Assembly: GCA_963281255.1 (NCBI GenBank)
Contig: OY725496.1
Coordinates: forward strand, 2,914,001 to 2,978,000
DNA: 64,000 bases
Reading direction: 5' to 3'
Source of the DNA: Aphrocallistes beatrix
Lineage: Eukaryota > Porifera > Hexactinellida > Sceptrulophora > Aphrocallistidae
The notes beneath the pieces are model-generated. The model searched no databases. It saw only the letters and a list, made by a program, of their open reading frames with translations, and was not told where the DNA came from. Positions 1 through 10,502 of the stretch are shown here, piece by piece. The first letter of the stretch is position 1. Each line of letters opens with the position of its first letter. Both the position numbers and the translations under genes were made by a program.

Positions 1-662
1 TCGTCGTCATCAGGTCATCCAACCACTGTGCTTCAATAAGCTTCTCTGACGATTTTCTTACTCGGGCTGATCTACGAGCATTTAATTCATTAGGTATACT
101 TTCGCCTGCGAGCTCGTTGGAGGCATCAGTATAGCATGTGTCTCCATCAGATGATGCCTCGGATGGGTCCAGTTCCGATCCCTGGTTTATTGCGGTACGG
201 GGCACAGTCATTAGAGGTTGCAAAGTATCAGGGATGTAAATCTTGCACCTATTCAAATGCAGCCATTTCACGACGGTTTTGCCTCCCTCTTTCTGGTGTC
301 TGATCTCATGGAATACAATTCAACGTATTTCGAGAGAATATCGACGAGTAACAAAAAATATATGTGGTGTGTCGATGCCCATGGGAGTGTAGCCACATCG
401 TACGCGACAACCTCTCGTGGTCTCTTCGCCACACAAATCGGTACGAGTTTCTCCCTGGGTTGGTTTTTAGGCTTGTTCGTACTGTATATAAGACAACCTC
501 TGCAAAACCGTTCGATATCTGAATCCATTCGTTTCCAGTAAAATCGATACGGGTCAATCTAGTAGTTTTGTCGACTCCCGGATGCCGTTCCTGATGTATA
601 CAGTTTATTACTTTCTGTTTCAAGCTGTGTGGGACGACAATTTTCCTCCCTCTGCACAGCAA
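1..662 (-). pseudogene. Integrase remnant of element A, core deleted
   Basis: From 662 downward the minus strand gives the end of the HHCC zinc finger (HQERHPGVDKTTR, then CRGCLIYSTNK in a second frame) and the start of the integrase core with its first catalytic Asp (LLLVDILSKYVE). At about position 300 the reading jumps to the C-terminal part (EGGKTVVKWLHLNRCK), and ends in a basic tail (ARRSARVRKSSEKL) near position 40. Compared with element B, more than 100 residues, including the second catalytic Asp and the Glu, are absent. At least two frameshifts are also present. Confidence 0.8.
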
Positions 663-681
663 GCCGTCAGAAAGAACATGC

Positions 682-1530
682 CTAGCTAGTTCTTAAAGAT
701 GTTATCGGATCGTCTATCTGACGCTGTCTCATTTCGTCACGATCGACCCCTCGTAAATTCGTAAGATAAACCTGCCTCTCAAAAAATTCCCTCGTGTCGT
801 TTATCCCGTAATCAATGCTGCACTCCACTCTTGAAAGGAAGTCAGCGGGTGCATTATCTACTCCCTTAACGTGTTCTACATTGTAGTTGAATCCCTCCAA
901 CTCCTGGATCCAACGCAAAATTTACCCTTAGGATCCTTTTGGCGGCGCAACCATATGAGTGGGTTGTGATCCGAAAGAAATCGGATACTGGGAGCCGCTT
1001 GAAGGTATTTCCGACGACTGCGATCAGGGCCCAACACTCAAGCTCGCCTGCGGAATAATTATTTTGCGATGCAGTCAACCCCAAAGAGAAGAACTCGATG
1101 GGCTTCAAACCTCCTTTGTCGTCTTGTTGAATCAGCACGCCACCAACTGCTACTAAAGATGTATCGACTTGCAAAACAAATTCCGAAGTCCAGTCTGGGA
1201 ATGTAAGTATTAGTGGTGTGGTAGTCAAGCGATCCTTCAAAATAGTGAAAGCGTTTTCGGCGCCCTCACTCCATATCCAGTCCACCGTTCATTCGTCAAA
1301 CGGTATAAAGGCTCAGCCAGCACAGCGAATTTTGGAATATACTCACGATAATAGTTGATTAATCCCAAAAATCTTAATAATTCCTTCTTCGTCTTAGGGT
1401 GTGGGGCATCTTTTATCTTCTCTACCAGTCTAGGGACGGGACGGTGCCCGCTGGCTGAAACCGTGGTCCCACAAATTCACCTCCGTTATACCCAAACAAA
1501 CACTTGTCTCGCCTGAGCTGATTTTTTGCA
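682..1530 (-). pseudogene. RT connection and RNase H domain of element A
   Basis: Minus-strand fragments in different frames give the connection segment after RT (LRFLGLINYYREYIPKF, about 1330-1400), then RNase H (LILTFPDWTSEFVLQVDTS, GGVLIQQDDKG, PIEFFS) and its end (VEHVKGVDNAPADFLSR, 682-918). The order and motifs match Ty3/gypsy pol. The pieces at 866-1285 and 682-918 overlap in different frames, marking a frameshift. The expected YSAGELECWA block is present. Not functional. Confidence 0.8.
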
Positions 1531-1534
1531 TTCC

Positions 1535-2436
1535 TCAAGGCATTGAAGGTTGACATAAGATCCTCCAAATGGGCCGCGAATTCGCCAGTTCGCCAGAGAG
1601 AGCTCGGTTTACATCTCTCAACGTCTCATTCATCAAGCGCTGATAGATCGGCCCACTGTTGGTTAAGCCAAATGGTATCCTATTAAATTCGAATAGTCCT
1701 TTGGGCATAGCGAAAGATGTCTTGTATTTATCCTCCTCGTCAATCTCGATCGCCCAGTAGGCCGAAGCCCCGTCCAAAAATGAATAATAAGAGTCGCCAT
1801 GCATGGGGTCTAGAATATCCCTGGGGTGGGGCATCGGATAGGAATCTGCGCGTGTCATTCTGTTCAGCTCCCTGAAATCGACGCAGAATCGTCTGCTTCA
1901 TCACGCTTGGTAACAAGCAGGACTCTACTCGCCCATGACGAGCTAGAGGGTCGACAAATTCCATTGGCGAGCATTTCATTAACTTGACGCATTATTTCCT
2001 CTTCGACCGAAGGCGTCACGGGGTATAGCTTTTGCTTCACGGGTTGTGCGTTACTTGTGTCGATTACGTGTTTCGCCCCAGTAGCCATTGCGGGGCGTTT
2101 CGGGGTTTCAGCAAACACATCCGAATACGTGTAGAGTAAAGAGATCAATTCTTTCCCATGTCTAGGAGTGAGCTCTGGGGTAACGTCAAAGCTCGTATTA
2201 TTTGCTTTCGCACCACCTGAGCGGGAATCGACTACGCCATTAGATCCGAAATCTTCCCATTCGATTGACATCAACATGCATGCCCTCGCCAAGGGTTCTC
2301 CCCTCTCAATGGTAACTTGTGAATTCTTCCATACGTCACCGATACGGATTTGGTGATCCTTCCAATTAAACTCGGTAGCTCCGAATTTCGAAAGCAAATC
2401 CCGCCCCAATATGCAAGTAGTATCAATGTCCTCCAA
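1535..2436 (-). pseudogene. Protease end and RT of element A, YxDD motif missing
   Basis: The piece at 1864-2436 starts in the protease tail (ILGRDLLSKFGATEFNW) and runs into the RT N-terminus (NGICRPSSSSWASRVLLVTK). The piece at 1535-1858 continues in another frame with SYPMPHPRDIL, DGASAYWAIEI and RIPFGLTNSGPIYQRLM. In elements of this lineage the catalytic YIDD follows about 15 residues after this last block; here the sequence goes directly to the downstream HLEDLMSTFNALR block in another frame, so the YxDD stretch has been deleted. Confidence 0.85.
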
Positions 2437-2439
2437 GAC

Positions 2440-3110
2440 TTCAAATGGATGTTCCAGAATCTGTACATTTCCTTCTTATCTTAATTGGGAGTGCCACAGA
2501 TAAGTCATCGCCAGAGTCCATTTTCGTGGTACGCATCACTTTCCATGTATCTCCTCAACGCGCTTGGATGGCCAGTATTTGGCGACATGACCCTTCTAAC
2601 CGCAAGCGGGGCACCTCTTATCCGGGCAGAACGCCAGAGGTGGCTGCGACCGCAAATAAAACACCCGTCACTCTGTCTAGACTTGAACTTCTGTTTTGCC
2701 CTGTAATTACCGAACGAACCCCTTGTGTATGCTACCGATTTCGAAGATTCTGGAGTTATTTCGTCAGCGGTTTCTCCTGTGTGAACCACAGCGACGTTCC
2801 AGACCGTCGTCTATGTCTGTGACTTCTGCTTTTACCCTCGTCTGAATATCTCTAGGAAACTGGGCTGCGAGGAGCGAAGCAGCATGTTTCAATCCCAGTT
2901 TAGTGTAAGTAGCTTCCCTTTTCAATGTAAATAAGTATTCGCCTATTTCCTGTACGGGTTGCCATTGCATCCAGCTAACCTCCTGCATGGCAGAAAATCT
3001 ATTGGAGGATCTAAGACCTGGGATAAGCCAGTCAGTGCTTCCTCGAGTGTCGCGGCTTTCTTTACAATATATCTTACTGCTTACTACAATATCTCTTACT
3101 CGGTCTGCAA
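2440..3110 (-). pseudogene. Gag remnant with one zinc knuckle, element A
   Basis: Minus-strand pieces show a gag block (LEEALTGLSQVLDPPID, about 3010-3060) followed by MQEVSWMQWQPVQEIGEYLF and LKHAASLLAAQFPRDIQ (2764-2988), then a zinc-knuckle start (CFICGRSH, about 2640-2660). The first block aligns by eye with element C gag (VNLEEAFEILRELDPPLD). Several frameshifts separate the pieces. The retroviral-type Asp protease active site was not confidently located between this piece and the RT. Confidence 0.7.
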
Positions 3111-3432
3111 CATCACGATTAACATAGGCGGGCAGTAACTGGATATCTCAAAGCTCAGCTTTATTACTAATCTGTTCGAAATGATAAAATTCATTGTAAC
3201 TTAATACATCTATGCTAAATTGACGATGATTAAGTAAATTTCCATTGTGCCGCCCCTGTTACTGAAACATAATTATAAAAACTTCCTCTCATTTTCGTGT
3301 TTGCTTCAGTCTTTCCGTGGGTGTGGAATTGTCCTAAAGCATTCTTCACGCTGTTTCAGATCTTTTAGGAAATGAAAAAGCTAAGGTAGATTATACTTTT
3401 ATAATTACTTTTATAATACTGATGACTTTTAT

Positions 3433-3651
3433 AATACTGAGGGGATTGAAATAGCCATGGAATACATGAATGAACGATACCCAGATATAATGGTTCAGAC
3501 GGTAGGATGGTGTTACCGTCTGAACTATAGTATCGTTGAACATGTATAGTTTGAATTGCTCATAGCCTACATTAAACTTCACCAGTGTTTCCATTGTATC
3601 TGGGTATCGTTCATTCGTGTATTCCATGGCTATTTCAATCCCCTCAGTATT
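3433..3651. repeat. 61-bp inverted repeat around a small hairpin
   Basis: Bases 3433-3493 and 3591-3651 are inverted copies, 61 bp long with two mismatches. Between them, near 3490-3530, lies a smaller hairpin whose arms read GTTCAGACGGTA and TACCGTCTGAAC. The minus strand of this stretch stays open (NTEGIEIAMEYTNERYPD), so the duplicated piece may come from a transposase or other coding sequence. It abuts the hAT fragment at 3660-3860. No target duplication was found. Confidence 0.8.
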
Positions 3652-3659
3652 CATTAAAT

Positions 3660-3860
3660 TTCCTTTGTATCTTAGATCGATTAAGTTGGTGGAGATCGTT
3701 GGATGGGATAGTAGGAAAATTATTGACAGCTGTCGCATCAAGCGTAGGAGTTGAGCGAATATTTTCAACGTTTGACTACATACATATAAACATAAGAAAT
3801 AGACTTTGAATTGAAAAGGCAGCAAAACTTGTATTTATTTACAGAATGCTCAATTTTCAT
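3660..3860 (+). pseudogene. hAT transposase C-terminal dimerisation domain, relic
   Basis: The plus strand reads LLTAVASSVGVERIFSTFDY followed by IHINIRNRL, then a stop, then EKAAKLVFIYRMLNF in the same frame. ASS.GVERIFSTF...RNRL...AAKL is the hallmark of the hAT C-terminal dimerisation region. Only the last 60 or so residues of a transposase normally of several hundred remain, and the in-frame stop shows it is dead. Confidence in the family is good; the subfamily is unknown. Confidence 0.8.
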
Positions 3861-4475
3861 AGATAAATATTCCTCAACTTAATTTTCATTTCTTTTATTT
3901 CAATTATCTTAGTAATAGCTAATTTAGGTTACGATAAATCAATAAAATAATATTTCATTCTGATTGTATTTAATGTAGTAGTGGCGACAACATGACAAAA
4001 TATGAATTCAATATTACACAAACAATAAAAATCAAAAAAATCCTATTTTTTGATTTTTAAAAAAATGTCATGATTTTCATCAACCCTGCTCGATAACAAG
4101 GTAGCAAAATATATACAAGGCCGGCGGCACTAGGATTGTTCTGTGTTTCCGACACCTACTGTTTCTGCTTTTAGTCAATATTTTCTCTGCTTTTAGTCAA
4201 TATTAGGATACGTCGTCTTTTGGACATCCACAACCAGAAAAGTTCCACTTTGGATACCCACTTTTAATCATAATTAATGTGGTCCGAAAAATACACGAAA
4301 AAGATTCTCATTGACTATCTCATTTTCAACATTTTCATCTCATTTTCAACAACGGAGTACGGTAATTTGATCATTTAAATAACTTTATAACTCCTTAAAT
4401 TACTTTTTAATTGAGTTTTGATCTAATAATTATCTGACATATAACTGGGTTTCTCTCAACTGGAACAGCTCATAT

Positions 4476-5218
4476 ATGTATACTCAAATAATAAACCATC
4501 TCAAAAAATCTCAAAAAAGATTGGTTGACGTGAACATTTTTGCTGCTGCCGTTGGTCACGACATATGCAGTGCACTTCCTGGAGTGCATTCTTTCACAGG
4601 ATGCGGCACAGTTAGTGCTTTTGGAGGAAAAGGTAAGGTCAGTGCTTTGAAGTTAATGCTGCAGAAGACCAGGAAGTACCAAGAATTATTTACCAAGCTG
4701 GGAAAGGAATGGTCAATTACAAGAGACCTCTTTAATGTGCTTTAAGAGTTCACCTGTAAGCTATATGCTAACAAATGCCTATCTACCACTGTGAACGAGC
4801 TACGCATTCAATTGTTCAGGGCAAAGAAATGGGAGGTCGAATCAGGATAGCTGCCCCCTTGTGATGATTGCCTCTTCATGCATTGTCTTCAGGCAAATTT
4901 CCAGACCGGAGTGTGGCTCTTGAACAGTATCCCAAGATTCCCAATCCAAGTGGTCGTGGGTGGACCATTGAAGATGAGAAACCTGCGAATCGCTGGATGA
5001 CAGGATTACCAGCCTCAGATGCCATCATTGAATTCTTATCTTGCCATTGCACCTCAGTCTGCAAGTTACCAAATTGTCAGTGTCTTGTCAACGGATTAAA
5101 ATGCAAGACTGCAAACGCAATAATTGGCATGAAGAGAACAATTAAGTGCAAGATTCACAAGAATACTCAGATGATGAGGGACTTAACTGTGATATTTATT
5201 GATCACTTGGTGTACTGA
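4476..5218 (+). pseudogene. Broken gene of a multicopy invertebrate family (FTGC.TVSAF / Cys-rich tail)
   Basis: Two open pieces belong to one family. The first (4476-4745) has LPGVHSFTGCGTVSAFGGKG and a Lys-rich helix. After in-frame stops at 4743 and near 4850 comes VNELRIQLF, and a second frame from 4868 gives LPLHALSSGKF, IPNPSGRGWTIEDE, RWMTGLPASDAI and a Cys-rich segment (SCHCTSVCKLPNCQCLVNGL). I recall this layout from large families of uncharacterised, repeat-like proteins in aquatic invertebrates; the Cys-rich end resembles tesmin/TSO1 CXC motifs. Function is unknown. Stops and one frameshift make it a pseudogene. It is probably part of a mobile element, but that is inference. Confidence 0.6.
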
Positions 5219-6150
5219 CATTTTTGCTAACATGAAAAATGACAAGCGTAGTTATCCACAAGGAATGCTGAATCGTATCACTTTATCTTAACATAAACTG
5301 TTAATACAAAATGATACCAAATTAATAATTTTTAGTCTGCACCATGGACATAAAGCAGGTCCCTGACCACAAAATTTCCAACAATTTGAGGGGTCACAAG
5401 ACTATTCGGCGCACTTTATCACCCTAGCAACACCATGGCAACACAAGGATGTGACACCATAGCATCTTCAAAACATTTTGTAAGATATTGAGTGACCCCT
5501 CTTTCGACTCCACTCGGTCAACTGAGCGCAACTAGAAGCTTAAAACGCATATTTATGGTCATTTAATATTATTTTTGTGAAAGGGGGTTCCGTTCGAATA
5601 TCTGACAGTCGGTTAGGAATAACGCCAGTAACAACCAAAAGCTACCTTCCCTACAAGTCCATCATATATTTTCCAACTCTGGGAGTAGTATATAACTTGC
5701 CAAAAATCAACATTAGCGTAGCCCCTCGAGGTGGTACCTTTTTGTCAAAATTTGACTTCTAAGTGTAATACAAGTTAATAATTCATTTGTTTGAAGCCAA
5801 CTCGGTCAAAGGTAATTAGTACTGATCGAACAATGGCATATCATTCACAGATGATCTAACACAGAGATATTAGAATTGGTCATCAATAGGGTTGGCAGGT
5901 TTAATCCACCCCCTGGGTTAAACCGAGGTTTAAACCGAGTTGGCCTTTTGTGGGTTAAACCTCATTATTCTAAGCGAATCAACTTTATTTGGTCATATCC
6001 ATTTTTGGCATAACCTAGAGAATCAATATTCTGTCAATATCTAATTAACAATGTAATTACTACCATAATAATTGGAATTCTTAAAAATCTAAGAATAAAT
6101 AGGAATTCATAGAATTTATTATGTGTTGTTACGAAAACTAACTATAATGA
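5219..6150. other. AT-rich stretch with one hAT-like end, no gene seen
   Basis: No coding sequence is supported here. At 5887 a hAT-like end (GGGTTGGCAGGTTTAATCC) is followed by repeated GGTTTAAACC-type words; it resembles the terminal sequence of the hAT insertion at 53371. The matching second end was not found. Confidence 0.4.
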
Positions 6151-6159
6151 AAATTTACG

Positions 6160-6800
6160 GATCTGGGTAGACATAAATAGGTTGTTGTCGAACCAGTACC
6201 CAAGTTATTTACTTCTTTGGATAGCGAGATTAGAGAATTGCCAACAGAGAAGCTATCAATGTGGAAATTTGAGATTCGTTTGACGGGTACCGATGACAAG
6301 GAACTCAGTTTGGAGTCATTGATGAGCAGCTTGTTGTTAACCCAAGAACGGAGATTAGAGACACAGGATTGGATGACAGTGAGAGCAGATTTCTCAGAGT
6401 AATATAATTGGGTTTAAAAGAAAGATAAATTTGAGTATCATCGGCATAGCAGTGCATGTCGGGGAGGTGAGACCTAATGATATCAAAGAGCGAGCTGGTA
6501 TAAAGAGTGAAGAGAAGGGGACCAAGGCAGGAACCTTAGGGGAGCAGGGATGCTGTATTTAACGGGAGTGTGAATTTGAACTGCGGATGGAAATGGATTT
6601 GGTTCTGCCGGCGCCGAAGAGATATTATTAAACCAAGAGGGAGAAGTGTCACAAATTCCGAAATGTGTAGAAAGGCGTGTTGGTAGGATAGAATGGTCAA
6701 CGGTGTCAAATGCATAGCTGAGATCCAAGAGGACGAGAAGTGTGACGTGTTTTTGGTTCATGTAGAAGAGGACGTCATTGGCTACCTTCAGGAGCTGTGG
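6160..6800 (-). pseudogene. LINE (non-LTR) reverse transcriptase fragment
   Basis: On the minus strand: VTLLVLLDLSYAFDTVDHSI (about 6690-6760), then in another frame [20 protein letters not shown] and CYADDTQIY (6425-6535), then [17 protein letters not shown] and ISLSKEVNNLG (6190-6370). D.S.AFDTVDH, G..LGPLLF.LY, YADDTQ and the thumb region are in the right order for a CR1/L2-type LINE RT. At least two frameshifts break it, and both ends are missing. The catalytic ADD is intact. Confidence 0.85.
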
Positions 6801-7290
6801 TAACTGTGCAGGGGGATTATAGCTCCCACATGCCCCTATAGCTTGGACGGTGTACTATGTCCGTCCTTGAGTGCGTTAGTTAATTTGTACATCTATACGT
6901 GCGAATCAGCGGAATTAATTCTAAATTCTAACGATACCATCTCTAGGAGATGTATCTGACATATTTAAAAAGGGATTTTTGGTTAGTAAAAGAAATGGAG
7001 ATTGGGCAGGTCAAAACGTGATTGGGTACATTCTATTTTGGACCACCTTGTACCTAAATCATCAGTATAAATGCGTATAAATGTCTGTGAATGCTTTTAA
7101 TTATCCTTAATTACTCATTCTACATTGTTCTTAACATTTAAACTTGAAATATCTATATCTAGGGACTAAAATTTCAAAATTGACCATCTTTAATATAAAA
7201 AAAGTAAAATTGCTTTGAGAAAGAGGTTTGAAAATTTCAAGATTCGTGCAAGATTTTCGATATCATGTAACTTTGTGACTTTATTGCCGA

Positions 7291-7437
7291 CAAGCGCGCT
7301 TCGCTTGCTTGCGCTGCGCGGCTGGCGGACACTTTGTGTCCGCCAGAGGCGCCTGTGGTCACCATTATTTAGTTATATAGAAGATAACATCTCTAAATAC
7401 GTCTGTCTTACTGTTATAATCGATATCGCACCAAAAA
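7291..7437 (-). mobile_element. Helitron-like repeat R, copy a (3' end only)
   Basis: Only the 3' portion of family R is present, in minus orientation. It begins with the terminal hairpin (CAAGCGCGCTTCGCTTGC on the plus strand) and the inner hairpin GGCGGACACTTTGTGTCCGCC spans about 7323-7343. At 7437/7438 the sequence switches abruptly to the mariner-type MITE also seen at 23857, so this is a chimeric junction. The flanking base beyond the 3' end is T in element orientation, as for the other copies. Confidence 0.75.
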
Positions 7438-7932
7438 TTATAAGGATTATTTCAATTATTTTGCAATCCAATTACCTGTATTTCTGATATATTTGCTAAG
7501 GTGGGTCATAAATGTTTGTGTGTTTAGAAAAAAGAGAAAAATCAAAAGAAAAATCTCGAATGCTTGGTACATCATTCTATGAATATACTTTAACAATTGT
7601 GTTCTTATTGGTGATTCCCGGTCAATAACCAAAAGAAATAGTCATATATTAGTATTTTGAATTAATAACTGACTGTAGGAAGATATAAATATATTTAATA
7701 AGGAAAAAAAGTTTTTTTGAACTTGACATTTTTGAGATCAGATTATTGGAGTCCCGGGTATATAATATTTCAAAAATTTGTGTAAAAAATATTTTGCGCA
7801 ATGAATAGTGTTTATTTCTAAACTAGAAGGGTGGTAGATTCTATAGATGCAAACCGATTTAAAGTTAGACTAAATTATCTTAGTCAAATCAATGAAGTAG
7901 AATTTATAGTTGCAGAACTTTGGATCACCCTG
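7438..7932. mobile_element. Mariner-type MITE, left-truncated copy
   Basis: The sequence from 7438 to 7932 matches, with scattered changes, the complete copy at 23857-24443 from its internal AATTATTTTGC block onward. The right terminus reads TGGATCACCCTG followed by TA, the expected target dinucleotide. The left end is missing because of the fusion to repeat R copy a. No protein is encoded. Confidence 0.75.
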
Positions 7933-8242
7933 TATATATGTTATGCGAGATGTTGTCATTTGGAAGATGTTGTCAATTCGCCATCTCTCATGCGAGATGT
8001 TGGTGTGTGAAAAGGTATGGCTTCATGTATTAATTACTATGGTTTCTAGGTTGAAGAATACTTTTGTAAACAAATTCTAATCACTATTGTACCAATTAGT
8101 TTGTTTGTTATTTGTCCGTATCCCAATTGTACTACAAATGTATAAATAGTATATGTAAGAACTTATTTCTCTGAACTAAATCAATCGAAATACTAGCCAA
8201 CTAGAACTTTCTAGGTCTAAGTACATGTAAGAGAGTGACTAA

Positions 8243-9018
8243 CTAGGAATAACCAAATACACTACAAAATTGACTAAACTGTGTTTTTGAAGATTTGAAG
8301 TTTCTTCAAGTTGTATCTTTTTGTTTCTCATTCCATCGTAATGGTAACAAGTTGTATTTATCAGAGTTTTTAGGGTAAAATGATTTCCGAACAAGAGTGT
8401 ATATCCAATGAGCTGGAAGTATTGGAGTCTGTATTGATGGATTAGATGAATTTTCTTTTCGATGTTCTTTTCTGGAATCTTAAGGTTGCCAAATTCTAGA
8501 ATTAATAATGAAGTTAATTGTAGAAAATCCCCTTGTATTCGTATAACATCATTCTGACGCTTGCAGGTTCTACATACGAGAGATGTTAGTTTATTTTCAA
8601 TAGTAGACTGGCAGTTGTGTATGAATTTATCAAAGGTTGTTAATGTTAACTATCTTTGAAATTTCTTGAGCGCAACCCGAACACTTCATCTTTTGTTCAT
8701 ATTTCATGCAATTTAATCCAATGTTAGATAAATGTTTTACCATAGTGTACTCGGATCCAAAGAAGTCAATAGTGCAATTTTTTGCCGAATGTCCAGTTTC
8801 TTTGATAACCAATAGCGTAATGAATCGAAATTCCTTTGCTGTATATTCGTTAAAAAGTCGCTCAAGGCACTATTTGCCTTAGTTGGTAGATATCTTAGTG
8901 CTGATCTAATAGGATTGATGTGCAGACTAATAAGTGTTATAAAATTGTCGATTGGACATGTATTTACTAAATTTGTATGTATATAGTTACCTCCCCATTC
9001 AACACAAAGTGGTTCTAG
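8243..9018 (-). pseudogene. USP-like cysteine protease domain, transposon-associated
   Basis: The minus strand has a long ATG-less open stretch. From about 9060 it reads VSDIALSFSQLEPLCVEWGG, then NTCPIDNFITLISLHINPIR (Cys of a catalytic NTC.IDN motif). A frameshift near 8830 leads to KCSGCAQEI, a second near 8640 to LVCRTCKRQND (two CxxC pairs, a possible zinc ribbon), then YFQLIGYTLLFGNHFTLKTL (His) and YHYDGMRNKK (Asp). Cys, then CxxC pairs, then HF and YDG is the order of ubiquitin-specific-protease-like folds. The stop is at 8243. Immediately upstream and in one line with it lies an integrase-type Cys-rich tail, so I infer one polyprotein. Two frameshifts make it a pseudogene. I cannot tell whether it cleaves ubiquitin. 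Confidence 0.6.
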
Positions 9019-9595
9019 TTGTGAAAAGGAAAGAGCGATGTCAGATACTTCACTTGACTTGAATGGCTTTGGGGAAAAATGTGACTTTTGGGAGACTTTT
9101 TGTGAAATGGCGAAGTTATTAGTTTGGACTTTAATTTGCGTGGTTCTAAGAGAGTATTCTTATCACCAGAGTTTTTACAGTTGGCATTAGATTTAAGATG
9201 ACACCTAGAAGAACACTAATATCCACGAACCTTACAAAGACAATATTTTGTTGCACAATTTCCTCTACACTGGCATATGATTTTTCCACCATAGGAAAGA
9301 AGCTTAGAAATTGTATACATCTTAATTTCAACTGAAGGAATATCTTGAACAGTTAAATAACATGAGTCTGTCCAGTGTTCGAATTCGCCTCTTGAGTATT
9401 TCCGATCTAAAGTTCGTTCCTATACGATAGGAATTGTTTGAAACTTCAGTAATTACACCCAAAATATGGGTTGGACCTAGTTTGCCTATCTACTTTTGGG
9501 ATTGGTACCCTCACATTATCTCCCAAAGCCACTGGACTAAGCCTTGAGGCTGTGTTAGAAAGCATTTTATCCGCTTGAAGTTTCTGTGCTCGTTG
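9019..9595 (-). pseudogene. C-terminal tail of a KRBA2-like integrase transposon protein
   Basis: Reading down from 9595: AVQRAQKLQADKMLSNTASR, VALGDNVRVPIPKVDRQTRS, then ILGVITEVSNNSYRIGTNF, then a Cys-rich segment GGKIICQCRGNCATKYCLCK followed by an in-frame stop and CSSRCH. A small GDNV.VPIP.VDR module followed by a Cys-rich CxCx-type tail is what I recall from KRAB-A-domain-2-like (Ginger/integrase-type) proteins of invertebrate transposons. The integrase core that should precede it is absent: the sequence is cut at about 9600, where the Penelope-like element begins. One nonsense codon and at least two frameshifts are visible. Confidence 0.6.
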
Positions 9596-10229
9596 TACAG
9601 CAAGTTGGGTTTAATAATAATAATAAAAATTACAGTAAGGTAGAATTGAACAAGATTAGTACAATTTTAATCTTTCGACTATTTGTCTCTTCAGGTTCGT
9701 TAGTCATTTGTTTCTTTCTATTGAAGTGTGCCTTTATTGTAGTTGACTCTGTTCTGTGTTTTAGTTTTTCTTTGTTTCTTTTCTGTTCTATTTTTTATTT
9801 AGTAGCTTGGTTAATGTTGGGCATGTGGTTGCTGGGTTAATTAATAGTAGAGATGTAGTTTCTGCTCTTTATTTCTTCAGTGTAGTCTAGTAGCTGGGTT
9901 AATTTTAGGGATGTAGTTGCTAGGGTCTTATTAATAGTAGAATGTAATTTTGGTTGAGTCGAGTTTCTCATTGGAACGTAGTTTTTGCTGAGTCGAGTTT
10001 GTCATTGGAATGTTGTAGTTGAGTTGAGTTAGTTTATGATAAGAATGCTCCTCTTGGTATGCAGTAGTTGAGTTGTAATTAGTGCTATTCTTGGTATGCA
10101 GTAGCTGAGTTATAATTAGTGCTAGCTAGTAGCTACTAGAGTTGCTCTAGTTATGATTTGCACTAGCGGTGTGCTTAGCTGTAACTAGCTCATCCTCAGG
10201 TTGTGGTAGGTTGTTGGGTATTGCTTTTT

Positions 10230-10320
10230 GGTGTTAGTTGAGTGGGGTTGGTTTGTGTCTGGATTCTGTTGTAGTGTTAGTTGAGTGGGGTTGGTTTTGT
10301 GTTTGGATTCTGTTGTAGTT
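10230..10320. repeat. Tandem duplication of about 45 bp
   Basis: The sequence GTTAGTTGAGTGGGGTTGGT with the following 25 bases occurs twice in a row, ending both times in GGATTCTGTTGTAG. It lies in the non-coding 3' part of the Penelope-like element. Confidence 0.8.
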
Positions 10321-10502
10321 TTCACTTTCTTGAATTATAAAAGGTTACAAAAAGTTGTCGATTTTAAAAAAAGAAATTATATAAAAGAGCGGGCGCTAAT
10401 GTTTTTTTAGTTGGGAATTGTAAAAGTGCGGGGGGATTTAGGGTTTTTTATGCGGGGTGTAGAAAAAGCGTAGAAAAGTGGATTTACAAAGTGATGGTGT
10501 TT

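Larger units (their letters stand above)
1..3140 (-). mobile_element. Ty3/gypsy retroelement A, decayed and cut by the window edge
   Basis: Reading on the minus strand from about 3140 down to 1, the recognisable order is gag, zinc knuckle, protease tail, RT, RNase H, integrase zinc finger and integrase C-terminus, which is the Ty3/gypsy order. Several frames are needed to follow it, so it carries many frameshifts. The gag and RT stretches resemble elements B and C in this window (shared gag block with LDPP, shared RT block with DGASAYW), so all three belong to one lineage. No LTR was found for this copy. It looks dead: the RT YxDD motif and most of the integrase core are missing. Confidence 0.9.

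Noticed and set aside
5577..5762. 61-codon plus frame
   Set aside because: No conserved motif, no codon pattern, and length expected by chance.
8243..9018. Functional host deubiquitinase gene
   Set aside because: Two frameshifts, no introns and the link to an integrase-type tail favour a transposon relic.
9586..9840. Plus-strand frame of 84 codons with hydrophobic stretches
   Set aside because: Same cause: T/G-rich non-coding strand of the Penelope-like element; no family features.
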